Below, one piece after another: positions 17,553 through 27,863 of a stretch of DNA of 64,000 nucleotides. Positions within the stretch are counted from its first letter, which is position 1. Each line of letters starts with the position of its first letter. The translations under genes and the position numbers were made by a program. Origin of the DNA: Rhodospirillaceae bacterium (GTDB taxonomy: Bacteria > Pseudomonadota > Alphaproteobacteria > Thalassobaculales > Thalassobaculaceae); the NCBI GenBank assembly GCA_018401495.1, contig JAGYJX010000006.1:678422-742421 (forward strand). Reading direction: 5' to 3'. The notes under the pieces were generated by a model. That model was not told where the DNA came from. It worked only from the letters and a program-made list of their open reading frames with translations, and did no database searches.

Positions 17553-19299
17553 TCAGCGCGCCGCACCGAGGGCCTCGGCCCGGATCAGTCCGGACCCGCC
17601 CAGCGGCATCAGTCGCATCAGTTCCCCACCGTATGTGGCGATCGCTTTCAGCTTCGTTAAGGTGCCGCTGATGTCGCCGGCGCGAATGGCGTCGAGCACG
17701 GCGTCGAACGAATCCAGGCCGCGCGGAAACTGGACGCGCTCGATCGCCCCGTCCGGCGTCAGCCCGATCGTCTGGCGGGTGAGTTGCATCGCCTCGGCGT
17801 AGCCGCCGAGCCCGTCCACCAGGCCGACCCTCTGGGCATCCTCGCCGGTCCAGACCCGGCCACGCGCCACCGCGTCGATCTCCGCCGCCGACAGGCTGCG
17901 AGCCTCGCCGACCCGGCCGGCGAAGTCGGCGTAGATCGAATCCAGGATGCGCCGCAGGTGCTGGCGCTGCTCCGTGGTGAACGGCCGGGTGACGCTGAAC
18001 ATCCCGGCGTTGCGGCCGATCTCGATGCGGTCGACCTTCACGTCGAGGCGCTCGAGCAGCGTGCTGCCGCTTATCTTGCCGCCGACCGCGCCGATCGAGC
18101 CGGTCAGGGTGGCCGGATGGGCCAGGATGTGATCGGCCGGCAGGGCGGCGAAATAGCCACCGGAGGCCGCGACGTCGGCGAAGCTGGCGATCACCGGCAG
18201 GCCGGCGGCGCGCAGTCGGTCGATGTCGTGGCGCATGGTGTCCGAGGCGACGTAGCTACCGCCCGGGCTGGAGACCCGCAGGATCACGGCGCGCACCTGG
18301 TCGTCGGCCAGGATCTCGTCGACCACCTCGGTCATCCAGGCGGAGCCGGTGCCGACCGGGTTGCCGAAGCCGTCGCCGTTGCCGCGCGCGATGGTGCCGT
18401 CGAGATGAAGCAGCGCCACCCGCGTGCCCGACGCGTGGGGCCGACCGGCCTCGGCCAGGTAGCGGGCGGCGCCGATGCCGGTCTCGGCGTTGAGGCCGGC
18501 CGCCGCCTCGGCGTCCGAGCGGTAGCCGAGGGCGTCCACGAGGCCGTTGGAACGAGCCTCCTCGGCCATCAGTGGCCCGCGGTCGATGAGCGCCGCCACC
18601 GCCGCCCCGCCGAGACGACGGGCGCTGGCGATGCCGCTGACCACCTGGCCGTAGAGCGAGTCCGCGGCGCGGGAGAGGTTGTCGCGAACCGCCGGCGGCA
18701 AGGCGGTCTCGGTGACCGACGCCATCGCGCCCTTGAACTCGAAGCGCTGCTCGAACTCCGGCAGCAGGCCGATCTCCTCGAGCAGTCCGCGCGCCATCGG
18801 CAGTTCCATCGAGATCCCGGTCAGGCCGAGCAGCCCCGACGGCTGCATCCAGATCCGGTCGAACGCGCTGGCCAGGTAGTACGGGCCGATGCCGTCGTCC
18901 TCGTAGCTGTCCGCGAAGGCAAACGCGGACTTGCCGGCGGCCCGGAAGCGGAACACCGCGGCCCGAAGTTCCTGGGTCTGGGCCAGCCCGATCTGCGCGC
19001 ACCGAGAGGTCGAACACCACGCCGGAAACGCGCGGATCGCCGGCGCCGCGGTCGAGGACGTCGACCAGGTCGACCAAGGCGAGGCCGGCCTTCTGCGGAA
19101 ACAGATTGGCCAGCGGATCGCTGGGCGTCGCCTCGGACAGCGAGCCGTTGAGGCTCACCGACAGCACCATCCGCTCGGGCAGCGGTTCCGGTTCGGAAAA
19201 GTCGTCGATCCACCACCAGACACCGGCGACACCGGCGACCAGGACGATCAGGGACAGGGCTCCGACGATGGCGAGCAGACCGACCAGGAAGCGGCGCAT
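17553..19299 (-). CDS. sppA: signal peptide peptidase SppA, 67-kDa type (frameshifted as read)
   Basis: About 581 residues from ATG 19299, with one extra base near 19001. An N-terminal membrane anchor (FLVGLLAIVGALSLIVLVAG) leads into two tandem S49 domains. The N-terminal one carries the catalytic-lysine region (EQRFEFKGAMAS) and IGPYYLASAFDRIW; the C-terminal one carries the nucleophile region VAASGGYFAALPADHILA and TLTGSIGAVGG. SppA is a membrane-bound Ser-Lys protease that degrades cleaved signal peptides. The doubled-domain length marks the long SppA form rather than the short SohB/SppA36 type. aroC lies upstream on the same strand with a 79-bp gap. Confidence 0.9.
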
Positions 19300-19359
19300 G
19301 CGGTGTCCGGGAAGTTGGAAAGAACGTCCGGGAGTCTAGCGGCGAGCGACGCCGGAGTC

Positions 19360-19378
19360 GAACGCCCGCGGCCGGCGT

Positions 19379-19380
<2 letters not shown>
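19360..19380 (-). terminator. hairpin at the end of aroC
   Basis: A perfect 7-bp inverted repeat, GAACGCC (19360-19366) and GGCGTTC (19374-19380), with a 7-nt loop, overlaps the aroC stop codon. No T-tract follows on the - strand, so it may be a weak or processing hairpin rather than an intrinsic terminator. Confidence 0.3.
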
Positions 19381-20485
<1,105 letters not shown>

Positions 20486-20503
20486 GGCGGCGCCCCCGGA
20501 CGG

Positions 20504-21316
20504 TCAGACGGTCGTGATGTCGGGAGCGTCGACGGCCTTCATGCCGACGATGTTGTAGCCGCAGTCGACATGGTGGACCTCTCCGGTCACGCCGGACGAC
20601 AGATCGGAGACGAGGTACAGGCCAGCTCCGCCGACATCGTCCAACGTGACGTTGCGGCGCAGCGGCGAGTTGTACTGGTTCCACTTCAGAATGTAGCGGA
20701 AATCGCCGATGCCGGACGCCGCCAGCGTCTTCATCGGCCCCGCCGACAGTCCGTTCACCCGCACCCCCTGGCCGCCTAGGTCGACCGCCAGGTAGCGCAC
20801 GCTGGCTTCGAGCGCCGCCTTGGCCACGCCCATCACGTTGTAGTGCGGCATCACCCGCTCGGCGCCGTAGTAGGTCAGGGTCAGCAGGCTGCCGCCGGAA
20901 GGCATCAGGTCGGCGGCGCGCTTGGCGACGGCGGTGAACGAGTAGCAGGAGATGTCGAGCGTTCGCAGGAAGTTGTCCCGCGAGGTGGCGACGTACTTGC
21001 CCTTCAGTTCCTCCTTGTCGGAGTAGGCGATGGCGTGGACCACGAAGTCCAGCCCGCCCCAGGCCGCCCCCACCCGCTCGAACACCCGGTCGATGCTGCC
21101 GTCCTCGGTAACGTCGCAAGGCTCCACCAGGGACGATCCGACCTGCTCGGCCAGCGGGCGCACTCGCTTCTCCAGCGCCTCGCCCTGGTAGGTGAAGGCC
21201 AGTTGTGCACCCTGATCGGCGGCCGCCTTGGCGATGCCCCAGGCGATCGACCGATCGTTGGCCACCCCCATGATCAGACCCCGTTTGCCCACCATGATGC
21301 GGGGATCGTCGGCCAT
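20504..21316 (-). CDS. fabI: enoyl-[acyl-carrier-protein] reductase (NADH)
   Basis: 270 residues. SDR fold with the FabI-specific cofactor motif GLIMGVANDRSIAWGIA in place of the classic TGxxxGxG, and the catalytic Tyr159-x6-Lys166 pair in HYNVMGVAKAALE; the substrate-loop segment AAERVMPHYN-like sequence and LSAGPMKTLAASGI are also present. It catalyses the last reduction of each fatty-acid elongation cycle and is the usual triclosan target. It precedes aroC and is divergent from the BrkB/YihY gene with a 129-bp gap. Confidence 0.96.
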   Translation of the reverse strand: MADDPRIMVGKRGLIMGVANDRSIAWGIAKAAADQGAQLAFTYQGEALEKRVRPLAEQVGSSLVEPCDVTEDGSIDRVFERVGAAWGGLDFVVHAIAYSDKEELKGKYVATSRDNFLRTLDISCYSFTAVAKRAADLMPSGGSLLTLTYYGAERVMPHYNVMGVAKAALEASVRYLAVDLGGQGVRVNGLSAGPMKTLAASGIGDFRYILKWNQYNSPLRRNVTLDDVGGAGLYLVSDLSSGVTGEVHHVDCGYNIVGMKAVDAPDITTV

Positions 21317-21445
21317 CCTGTCCTCGTGCGCGCCGGAATGTTCGTTAGGCGCGGCATCCTACACGAACACCCGGACCCCGCAAGCAAACGGGCAGCGTGC
21401 GCGGCCGGGGCGGCCTTGGCGGCGGGGCGTGCTATATTGGTTCGT

Positions 21446-22840
21446 ATGAACGCCTTGATGACATGGCTGCGGGAGATCGCGCGCACGCGCCCGGTCCGCC
21501 TGGCGCGAATCGTCGGCGCCTACATGATCTACGCGTTGCGCCGGTTCTACCGCGACGGCGGCCTGCAGGCATCGGGCGCGCTCACCTTCACCACGCTCCT
21601 GGCGCTGGTGCCGCTGATGACGATCGCGTTCTCGATCTTCTCGGCGTTTCCGGCGTTCCAGGCCATCCAGGACCGCATCGAGATCCTGCTGTTCGAGAAC
21701 CTGGTGCCGGAGGTGGGGTCGGTCGTCCGGTCGCACATGACGGAATTCATGCGCAACGCCACCAACCTGACGACGGTCGGGGTGATCGCGCTTGGGGTGT
21801 CGGCGGTGCTGCTCCTGTCGACCGTCGAAGCGGTCTTCAACACGATCTGGCGGGTCGAACGCGAACGCCCGATCATGACCCGCCTGCTGATCTTCTGGAC
21901 GCTCCTGACCCTCGGCCCGGTCCTGCTCGGCGCCAGCTTCTCGCTGACCACCGGGGTGTTCGACCGGATCGGCGAGTTCGCCGGGGAGAGCGCCTCCTAC
22001 GTGACCATCCCGCTGGAGGTGCAGGGCTGGGGATTTGGCGGCCGGGTGATGGCGGCGGCGCTGCAGACCTTGGCGTTCACGGTGATGTTCGCGCTGGTTC
22101 CGGCGCGCCCGGTGCTGTTGCGCGACGCGGCGATGGGGGGCCTCGTCGCCGGCGTCGCGCTCGAGGTCCTGAAGTGGGGCTTTCGGCTCTACATCATCAG
22201 CTTTCCGAGCTACCAGACGATCTATGGTGCGCTGGCGGTGTTTCCGATCTTCCTGATCTGGATGTACCTGTCGTGGACCGTGGTGATCATCGGCGCGGTG
22301 TTCGCCGCGTCGTTCCCGGAATGGCGGAACGCGCGGGCCCACGGGATCGATATCCGCCTGGACCCGCCGCGGCGGCTGGAGGCCGCGGTGGTGCTGCTCG
22401 CGGCGCTGGCCGCTCGGCCGCGGGACGGCGTGTCCACCGATGATCTGGTCCGGGCGCTGCCGATGGACGAGCGCGATCGCCTGATCGAGGCGTTGCGGCA
22501 GAAGGCCTACCTGGTGTTGACCGACGATGGCGGCTTCGCGCTGATCCGCGACCTGCACACCACGACGTTGGCGGATCTCGCCCGCGACCTCGATCTGACC
22601 CTTGGGCTGGACAGCAGGATCGACGCGGATCCGGCCCTGCGCCGGGCAGCACGCCGGCTCGACGCCGCCACCGGTCGGCTGGCGGAACGGCTCGACCAGC
22701 TTTTCGAGGCGGAGGAGCGCATCCTCGGTCTGCCGATCGCCGATCTGCTGGGGCAGGCCGCGCAGACCGACGGTCCCGCCGTGATCCACCTGCCGCAGGG
22801 GGGAGCACCGCCATCGGCGCCGAGAAACTCCCGGTCCTGA
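21446..22840 (+). CDS. YihY/BrkB (UPF0761) family membrane protein
   Basis: 464 residues from ATG 21446. The family core is present: RRFYRDGGLQASGALTFTTL, LVPLMTIAFSIFSAFPAF, then six membrane helices including the TIYGALAVFPIFLIWMYLSW segment that defines YihY/BrkB. A C-terminal cytosolic region of about 160 residues carries a winged-helix-like stretch (DDLVRALPMDERDRLIEALR), as in many alphaproteobacterial members. BrkB was first linked to serum resistance, but most members have no proven function. It converges on the dnaJ-like gene with 12 bp between the stops. Confidence 0.9.
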   Translation: MNALMTWLREIARTRPVRLARIVGAYMIYALRRFYRDGGLQASGALTFTTLLALVPLMTIAFSIFSAFPAFQAIQDRIEILLFENLVPEVGSVVRSHMTEFMRNATNLTTVGVIALGVSAVLLLSTVEAVFNTIWRVERERPIMTRLLIFWTLLTLGPVLLGASFSLTTGVFDRIGEFAGESASYVTIPLEVQGWGFGGRVMAAALQTLAFTVMFALVPARPVLLRDAAMGGLVAGVALEVLKWGFRLYIISFPSYQTIYGALAVFPIFLIWMYLSWTVVIIGAVFAASFPEWRNARAHGIDIRLDPPRRLEAAVVLLAALAARPRDGVSTDDLVRALPMDERDRLIEALRQKAYLVLTDDGGFALIRDLHTTTLADLARDLDLTLGLDSRIDADPALRRAARRLDAATGRLAERLDQLFEAEERILGLPIADLLGQAAQTDGPAVIHLPQGGAPPSAPRNSRS

Positions 22841-22852
22841 TCCGGTGGCCGG

Positions 22853-23842
22853 TTACACACCCATCTTGTGACGGGGGTTTTGCGGGACGGCCGGGCTCCA
22901 GGACTCGACGAACGCCTCAAGCGCCGGGTCCGGTTCGACCGGCAGCACGACCGTCAACTCGACGTACTGGTCGCCAGCCGGCTCGACCCCGGCCGCCGGA
23001 ACCCCCTTGCCGCGCAGCCGCAGCACCTGGCCGGTGTTGGCGCCCTTCGGGATCTTCAGGGTGACGTTGCCGTGGATGGTCGGAACCGTCACCGACGCGC
23101 CGAGCACCGCTTCCTTGAGGGTCACGGGGAGTTCCAGCCGGATGTCCTGGTCCTCGCGCCGGAAGAAGGCGTGCGGTTCGACCTGGAGTTCGAGATAGGC
23201 GTCGCCGGCCGGCTTGCCGCCGGACGCGGGCTTGCCCTGGCCCTTGAGCCGCAAGGTCGCGCCATCGTCGGTGCCGGCGGGAATGCTCAGGCTGATGACC
23301 TTGCCGTCGGACAGCGTGACCCGCTTCTTGATGCCGCCCGCGGCTTCCACGAACGGGACCTTCAGGCGGTAGCGCTGGTCCTGGGGCGATCGGCGCTGGG
23401 CTGTCCGCGCCGCCGCGTCACCGGCCCCGGCGGCTTCGCCACCGTCCTGGCGGGCCTTGGCGTTGCGCCAAGCCTTCAGGATTTCATCCATCGGGTCGGG
23501 TTCGGAATCGAACTCGTTGCCGAAGTCGAAGCGGGGGCCGCCGTCGGCGCTGCCGGACCCGGCGCCGGACCCGCGTTTCCAGTTGCGCCAGAACCCGCCT
23601 CCGGTCGACCGGCTCCTGCCGTCGGGATCGATTTCGCCGCGGTCGTAGCGGGCGCGTTTCGCCGGGTCGCCCAGCACATCGTAGGCCGCGCTCAGTTCCT
23701 TGAAGCGGCGTTCGACGTCGGTATCACCCGGATTGAGGTCCGGGTGATACTTCTTCACCAGCTTTCGATAGGCCGACTTGATCTCGGCCTGATCCGCCGT
23801 CCGGGCGACCCCGAGGGTCTTGTAGGGGTCGCTCACGGACAC
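22853..23842 (-). CDS. DnaJ/CbpA-like co-chaperone (type II J-protein)
   Basis: 329 residues. An N-terminal J domain (MSVSDPYKTLGVARTADQAE) with the HPD motif at residues 33-35 is followed by a Gly/Ser-rich linker (GSGAGSGSADGG) and the DnaJ C-terminal substrate-binding repeats (SLSIPAGTDDGATLRLKGQG; LKIPKGANTGQVLRLRGKG). The cysteine-rich zinc finger is missing, so this is a CbpA-type rather than a canonical DnaJ. It should stimulate Hsp70 ATPase. Its position between fabI and pdxH is a common alphaproteobacterial arrangement. Confidence 0.92.
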   Translation of the reverse strand: MSVSDPYKTLGVARTADQAEIKSAYRKLVKKYHPDLNPGDTDVERRFKELSAAYDVLGDPAKRARYDRGEIDPDGRSRSTGGGFWRNWKRGSGAGSGSADGGPRFDFGNEFDSEPDPMDEILKAWRNAKARQDGGEAAGAGDAAARTAQRRSPQDQRYRLKVPFVEAAGGIKKRVTLSDGKVISLSIPAGTDDGATLRLKGQGKPASGGKPAGDAYLELQVEPHAFFRREDQDIRLELPVTLKEAVLGASVTVPTIHGNVTLKIPKGANTGQVLRLRGKGVPAAGVEPAGDQYVELTVVLPVEPDPALEAFVESWSPAVPQNPRHKMGV

Positions 23843-23891
23843 GCGTCTCCACCGGAATCGGCCGGTTCCGCGCCGGCTCTGTCGCCGACGC

Positions 23892-24341
23892 TCAGTTCAC
23901 GATCTGCCAGGATCCATCCGGCTGTCGGCATGCGGTACCATACGCCTCCTCGCTGCGACCGCCGATGTTAACCGTCTGGGAGAATTCCCGACAATACTGA
24001 CCGCTGCTGCTCTGGTAGGTGCTGGTCGGGGTGACGGTGCCGGAGTGGCCGGAATCCGGGTTGCGCCACGTCGAACTGGTTCCCGACGGCGCACTCTCCA
24101 GGGTCGTCTGGGTGGTCTGGGCCATCGCCGCCTTGTCGGCGTTGTCCAGCGAGGATCCGACTTCGCTGCCCACCAGGGCGCCAAGCAGGGTGCCGGCGGC
24201 CACGGCGGCCAGTCGGCCGGTCCCCTGTCCGAATTGCGCGCCGGCGACCGCGCCGCCGATGCCGCCGAGCAACGTGCCGCCGGTCTGCTTCGGCCCCGCG
24301 TTGCTGCACGCCGCCAGTCCCACGGCCAGCAGCGTCACCAT
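23892..24341 (-). CDS. glycine-zipper (2TM) lipoprotein
   Basis: 149 residues from ATG 24341. The lipobox LAVGLAAC gives a lipidated Cys at residue 12, then a glycine-zipper region, [20 protein letters not shown], and a C-terminal domain with [18 protein letters not shown] and DGSWQIVN. Proteins of this kind are outer-membrane lipoproteins related to 17-kDa antigens. The n-region at this ATG lacks basic residues; a start at 24360 (MIRK) with AAGGA upstream would supply them if one base near 24349 is spurious, and I think that is the real start. It is divergent from pdxH. Confidence 0.75.
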   Translation of the reverse strand: MVTLLAVGLAACSNAGPKQTGGTLLGGIGGAVAGAQFGQGTGRLAAVAAGTLLGALVGSEVGSSLDNADKAAMAQTTQTTLESAPSGTSSTWRNPDSGHSGTVTPTSTYQSSSGQYCREFSQTVNIGGRSEEAYGTACRQPDGSWQIVN

Positions 24342-24479
24342 CGGCCATCTTGCGAATCATCGTCGTCCCGTCCTTTCATGGCGCCCCGCCGGGGCGCGTC
24401 CCGCCTCCCGAGAGCCGGCTCCCGGGACCTGTTGGGTGTGGCAGCGCGCGCCGTCTTCCCGGTCCGGGCTATCGGCGCG

Positions 24480-24493
24480 TTGATCCAGGTCAC
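24480..24493 (+). promoter_or_regulatory. FNR/FixK-like half-perfect box upstream of pdxH
   Basis: TTGATCCAGGTCAC has a perfect left half of the FNR/FixK consensus (TTGAT-N4-ATCAA) and a two-mismatch right half. It also begins a perfect 7-bp dyad TTGATCC...GGATCAA (24480-24500). It lies in the 306-bp gap between the divergent lipoprotein and pdxH, about 155 bp from the pdxH ATG. The rest of the gap holds a GCGCCCC/GGGGCGC hairpin (24381-24397), possibly in the lipoprotein leader, and nothing else I can name. Confidence 0.35.
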
Positions 24494-24647
24494 GGATCAA
24501 ACGCGCGATCCCGACTATTCCGTCGCAACGTCAGCGCCGTGTGGCGGTTCCCCGCTTGCGGATCGCCGCGGCAGAGGCTACTGGGCACGCGGAATATGGC
24601 CGGGACGCGGCAAGAATCCGGCGTTCGTGGTGTGGAGGGCGGTAGTC

Positions 24648-25244
24648 ATGTTCGAGCCAGAGACCGACGATCCGTTCGAACAGTTCCGGCGATGGCTGAG
24701 CGAGGCCGAGGCGGCCGAAGTGAACGACGCCAACGCCATGACGCTGGCGACGGCGGATTCGGACGGCCGTCCGTCGGCCCGGATCGTCCTGCTCAAGGAC
24801 TTCGACGCGCGGGGCTTTGCGTTCTACACCAACACCGAAAGCCAGAAGGGCCGGCATCTCGAGGTCAACCCGTTCGCTTCCTTGTGCTTTCACTGGAAGT
24901 CGATGCGCCGGCAGGTTCGCGTCGAGGGCCCGGTGATCAGCGTGTCGGACCTTGAGGCCGACGAGTATTACGCGAGCCGGCCGCGCGGCAGCCGCATCGG
25001 CGCCTGGGCGTCGCAGCAGTCACGGCCGCTCGCCGATCGGCCGACCCTGCTGGCGGCGGTGGCGCGTTTCGACGCCGAGTATGAGAACCGCGACGTGCCG
25101 CGTCCATCGTACTGGTCTGGATACCGCCTGACCCCGATGCGGATCGAGTTCTGGCAGGACGGCGAATTCCGGCTGCACGACCGGTTCGTGTTCTCCAGGG
25201 CCAGCGACGGGGCGGCATGGACGGTCCAGCGGTTGTTCCCCTGA
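24648..25244 (+). CDS. pdxH: pyridoxamine 5'-phosphate oxidase
   Basis: 198 residues from ATG 24648 with GGAGG nine bases upstream. FMN-dependent flavin reductase-fold enzyme: ATADSDGRPSARIVLLKDFD, FYTNTESQKGRHLEVNPFA, SMRRQVRVEGPV, RGSRIGAWASQQS and the C-terminal dimerisation block WSGYRLTPMRIEFWQDGEFR, LHDRFVFSR, WTVQRLFP. It oxidises pyridoxamine- and pyridoxine-5'-phosphate to PLP. Length and motifs are canonical. Confidence 0.96.
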   Translation: MFEPETDDPFEQFRRWLSEAEAAEVNDANAMTLATADSDGRPSARIVLLKDFDARGFAFYTNTESQKGRHLEVNPFASLCFHWKSMRRQVRVEGPVISVSDLEADEYYASRPRGSRIGAWASQQSRPLADRPTLLAAVARFDAEYENRDVPRPSYWSGYRLTPMRIEFWQDGEFRLHDRFVFSRASDGAAWTVQRLFP

Positions 25245-26204
25245 GGGCGGCCCCGGCCCCGGCGCTCGATCCCATCGGGCAGGCGCCGGAGATCGCACGC
25301 CTTACCCGGCGCGCGGCGATCGCGGCGACGGCCGTCGCCGTCGATCCTGATCGTCGCCAAGACCGGCGCCTGGTGGACCACCGACTCGGTGGCGATGCTG
25401 TCGAGCCTGGTCGACTCGCTGCTCGACGCCGGCATGTCGCTGGTCACCCTGATCGCGGTGCGGAAGGCAGCCAAACCCGCCGACCAGGAGCACCGCTGGG
25501 GCCACGGCAAGGCGGAATCGGTGGCGGCGTTGAGCCAGGCTGCCTTCATCGGAGGGTCGGCGGCCCTGGTGCTGGTGGAGTGCGCACGGCGTCTGGTCGA
25601 TCCCGCGCCCATCCGACACGAATGGGTCGGTATCCTGACGACTGTGTTCGCGATCCTGCTGAGCCTGTCGCTGGTGGCCGTGCAGAGCCGGGTGATCCGG
25701 CGCACCGGTTCGCTGGCCATCGCCGCCGATCGGGCGCACTACAGCGCCGACTTGGTGGTCAACGTCGGCGTGATCGCCTCCTTCCTGATCGCGGGCGTGG
25801 CCGGATGGATCTGGCTGGACCCGATCATCGCCGGGGTGATCGCGGTGTGGATGGCGCGCAGCGCTTTCGTCATCGGGCGTGACGCCGTCGACCTTCTGAT
25901 GGATCGCGAACTGCCCGATGGCGAACGCGACCGGATACGCCGGATCGCCCTCGAGCACCCGGAGGTGAGGGCGGTCCGCGACCTGCGGACCCGCCGGTCC
26001 GGCACCGACACCTTTATCCAGATGATCCTGGTGGTGGATGGCGGGCTGACCGTCGACCACGCCCACCGCATCGTCGACGATGTCGAGCGCGCGGTTTGCG
26101 CGGCCTTTCCCAGCGTGGAGGTGCTGATCCACGAGGAACCCGAGCAACTGCCCGAGGAGCGGTCGACCGCGCATCGACCGGGAAGCCGCCATGGGCTCGT
26201 CTGA
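25217..26204 (+). CDS. cation diffusion facilitator, FieF-like (frameshifted as read)
   Basis: About 329 residues; ATG 25217 overlaps the pdxH end by 28 bp, and one extra base near 25342 separates the first 42 residues (ARLTRRAAIAATAVAV) from the rest (ILIVAKTGAWWTTDSVAM). Six helices with the transport-site metal ligands: DSLLDAG in helix 2 (the D-x3-D pair) and HYSADLVVN in helix 5 (H-x3-D), the DD/HD set of FieF-type zinc/iron exporters. The cytosolic C-terminal domain (VRDLRTRRSGTDTFIQMI, DHAHRIVDDVE) is present. Antiport of Zn2+ or Fe2+ for protons is the family function. Confidence 0.88.
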
Positions 26205-27846
26205 AAGTCGTGGCGGGAATCGCCTGGATCTCCTGACGGCGTTCCTGGCCGACCCCGCCACCCATGGTTTCGCCGCAACGGACGGCCGGGTGGAACCTCC
26301 GATCGAGACCCACGGCGCGGTGGTCGTGCTGGCCGGCGACCGCGCCTACAAGATCAAGAAGCCGGTGGCGCTGCCCTACATGGACCTGTCGACGCTCGCC
26401 CGGCGCCGACGGATCTGCCGGCGCGAAGTGGAGATCAACCGCCGGACCGCCCCCGACCTTTACCTTGGCGTCGGCGCGGTGGTGGTGGGGCTTGACGGCC
26501 GCTGGCGGCTGCGCGGTCCGGACGTCCCGAGCGTCAAGGGCGAGCGCCTGGTCGAGCCGGTCGTGGTGATGCGCCGGTTCGATGGCGAGGCGCTTTTTGA
26601 CCGACTGGCAGAGACCGGTGGCCTTGCCGATCGCGATCTCGACGCGTTGGCCGCTGTCGTCGCCACGGCGCACGCCGCGGCGCCGCGGCGGCGGTCCCGG
26701 TCCGGATCGAGGCGGGTTCAGGATGTGCTGGAGATCAATCGGACCGGCCTGCTGGCCGGGGTTCCGGTCGTGCTCGACGCCGATGCGGCAGGCGATCTGG
26801 TGGCTCGGACCGAATTTCTGGCGGGCGACCTTGGCGGGCGGCTCGACGCCCGCGGACGCCGCGGCCGGGTTCGGCGCTGCCACGGCGACCTCCACCTGCG
26901 CAACGTCTTCCGGGGCGAGAACGGGCGTCCGGTGCTCTTTGACGCCCTCGAGTTCGACGAGGAACTCGCCACCGTCGACGTCGCCTACGACCTCGCCTTT
27001 ATGCTGATGGACCTCCGGCATCGCGGGTTGGCGGCAGGCGCCAATCGGGTCTGGAACGGCTGGCTGTCGGCCTGCGGTGACGACGAGGCCGCCGTCGTGC
27101 TGCCGTTGTTCCTGTCGATGCGGGCGACCGTTCGCGCCCATGTCGGGGCGACCGCCGCCACGCAGCATGGCCTGGAGCGCCATCGCGCCCAGGACGCCCG
27201 GCGCTACCTGGAGGAGGCGCGCGGCTACCTGGACACCGTGCCGCCGGTGGTGTTGGCGATTGGCGGCGTTTCGGGAACCGGCAAGAGCACCCTGGCGCGG
27301 GCGGTGGCCGCCGAGATCGGGCGGGCGCCCGGGGCGGTCGTGCTGCGCTCGGATGTGGTTCGCAAGCGGATGTTCGACGTCGCCGAGACCGACCGGTTGC
27401 CGGCGGAGGCATACGATCCGGCCGTCAGTCGGCGGGTGTTCGCGACCATCCATCGCCGCGCCCGCCGTTTGGCGACGTTCGGCGCCTCGGTGGTGGCGGA
27501 CGCGGTCTACGGCCGGCAACAGGACCGGGACGCCGTCGCCGCAGCCGCCCGCCGGGCCGGTGCCGGCTTTCTCGGGATCTGGCTGGAACTGTCGGCGCGC
27601 GAGGCCCGCGCCCGAGTGTCGGCGCGCACCGGCGACGCCTCAGACGCGACCGGCGACATCGTCGATCGGCAGGTCGAGAGCATTGCTGCGCCTGAAGACT
27701 GGCTGCGCCTGGATGCCAGCCGCCCGGTCGCCGATCTCGCCGCCACCGTGGTCGCGGCGGTCCGGGAGCCGTTGACATGGCTCAATGCCGGGAAACTGTG
27801 CCCGGGGCCTAGTGATGACCGTCGTGGGAAGAGACGCCCACGTTGA
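26191..27846 (+). CDS. fused aminoglycoside-phosphotransferase-like / P-loop kinase protein
   Basis: 551 residues; its ATG overlaps the CDF gene by 14 bp. The N-terminal half is an APH/kinase-like fold with VVLAGDRAYKIKKPVALPYM, the catalytic loop RRCHGDLHLRNVF (His near 231) and the metal-binding LFDALEFDEEL. The C-terminal half starts a P-loop kinase domain, AIGGVSGTGKSTLARAVAAE (Walker A near 358), with a LVRSDVVRKRMFD-like substrate segment. This two-domain architecture is widespread in proteobacteria but uncharacterised. It is followed 17 bp later by a universal stress protein, the typical neighbour. Substrate unknown. Confidence 0.85.
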   Translation: MGSSESRGGNRLDLLTAFLADPATHGFAATDGRVEPPIETHGAVVVLAGDRAYKIKKPVALPYMDLSTLARRRRICRREVEINRRTAPDLYLGVGAVVVGLDGRWRLRGPDVPSVKGERLVEPVVVMRRFDGEALFDRLAETGGLADRDLDALAAVVATAHAAAPRRRSRSGSRRVQDVLEINRTGLLAGVPVVLDADAAGDLVARTEFLAGDLGGRLDARGRRGRVRRCHGDLHLRNVFRGENGRPVLFDALEFDEELATVDVAYDLAFMLMDLRHRGLAAGANRVWNGWLSACGDDEAAVVLPLFLSMRATVRAHVGATAATQHGLERHRAQDARRYLEEARGYLDTVPPVVLAIGGVSGTGKSTLARAVAAEIGRAPGAVVLRSDVVRKRMFDVAETDRLPAEAYDPAVSRRVFATIHRRARRLATFGASVVADAVYGRQQDRDAVAAAARRAGAGFLGIWLELSAREARARVSARTGDASDATGDIVDRQVESIAAPEDWLRLDASRPVADLAATVVAAVREPLTWLNAGKLCPGPSDDRRGKRRPR

Positions 27847-27863
27847 ACCGTGGAGGATGCGAC

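Noticed and set aside
21424..21445. Sigma-70 promoter with TATATT before the BrkB gene
   Set aside because: No -35 element lies at a suitable distance, so the TATATT match was not kept.
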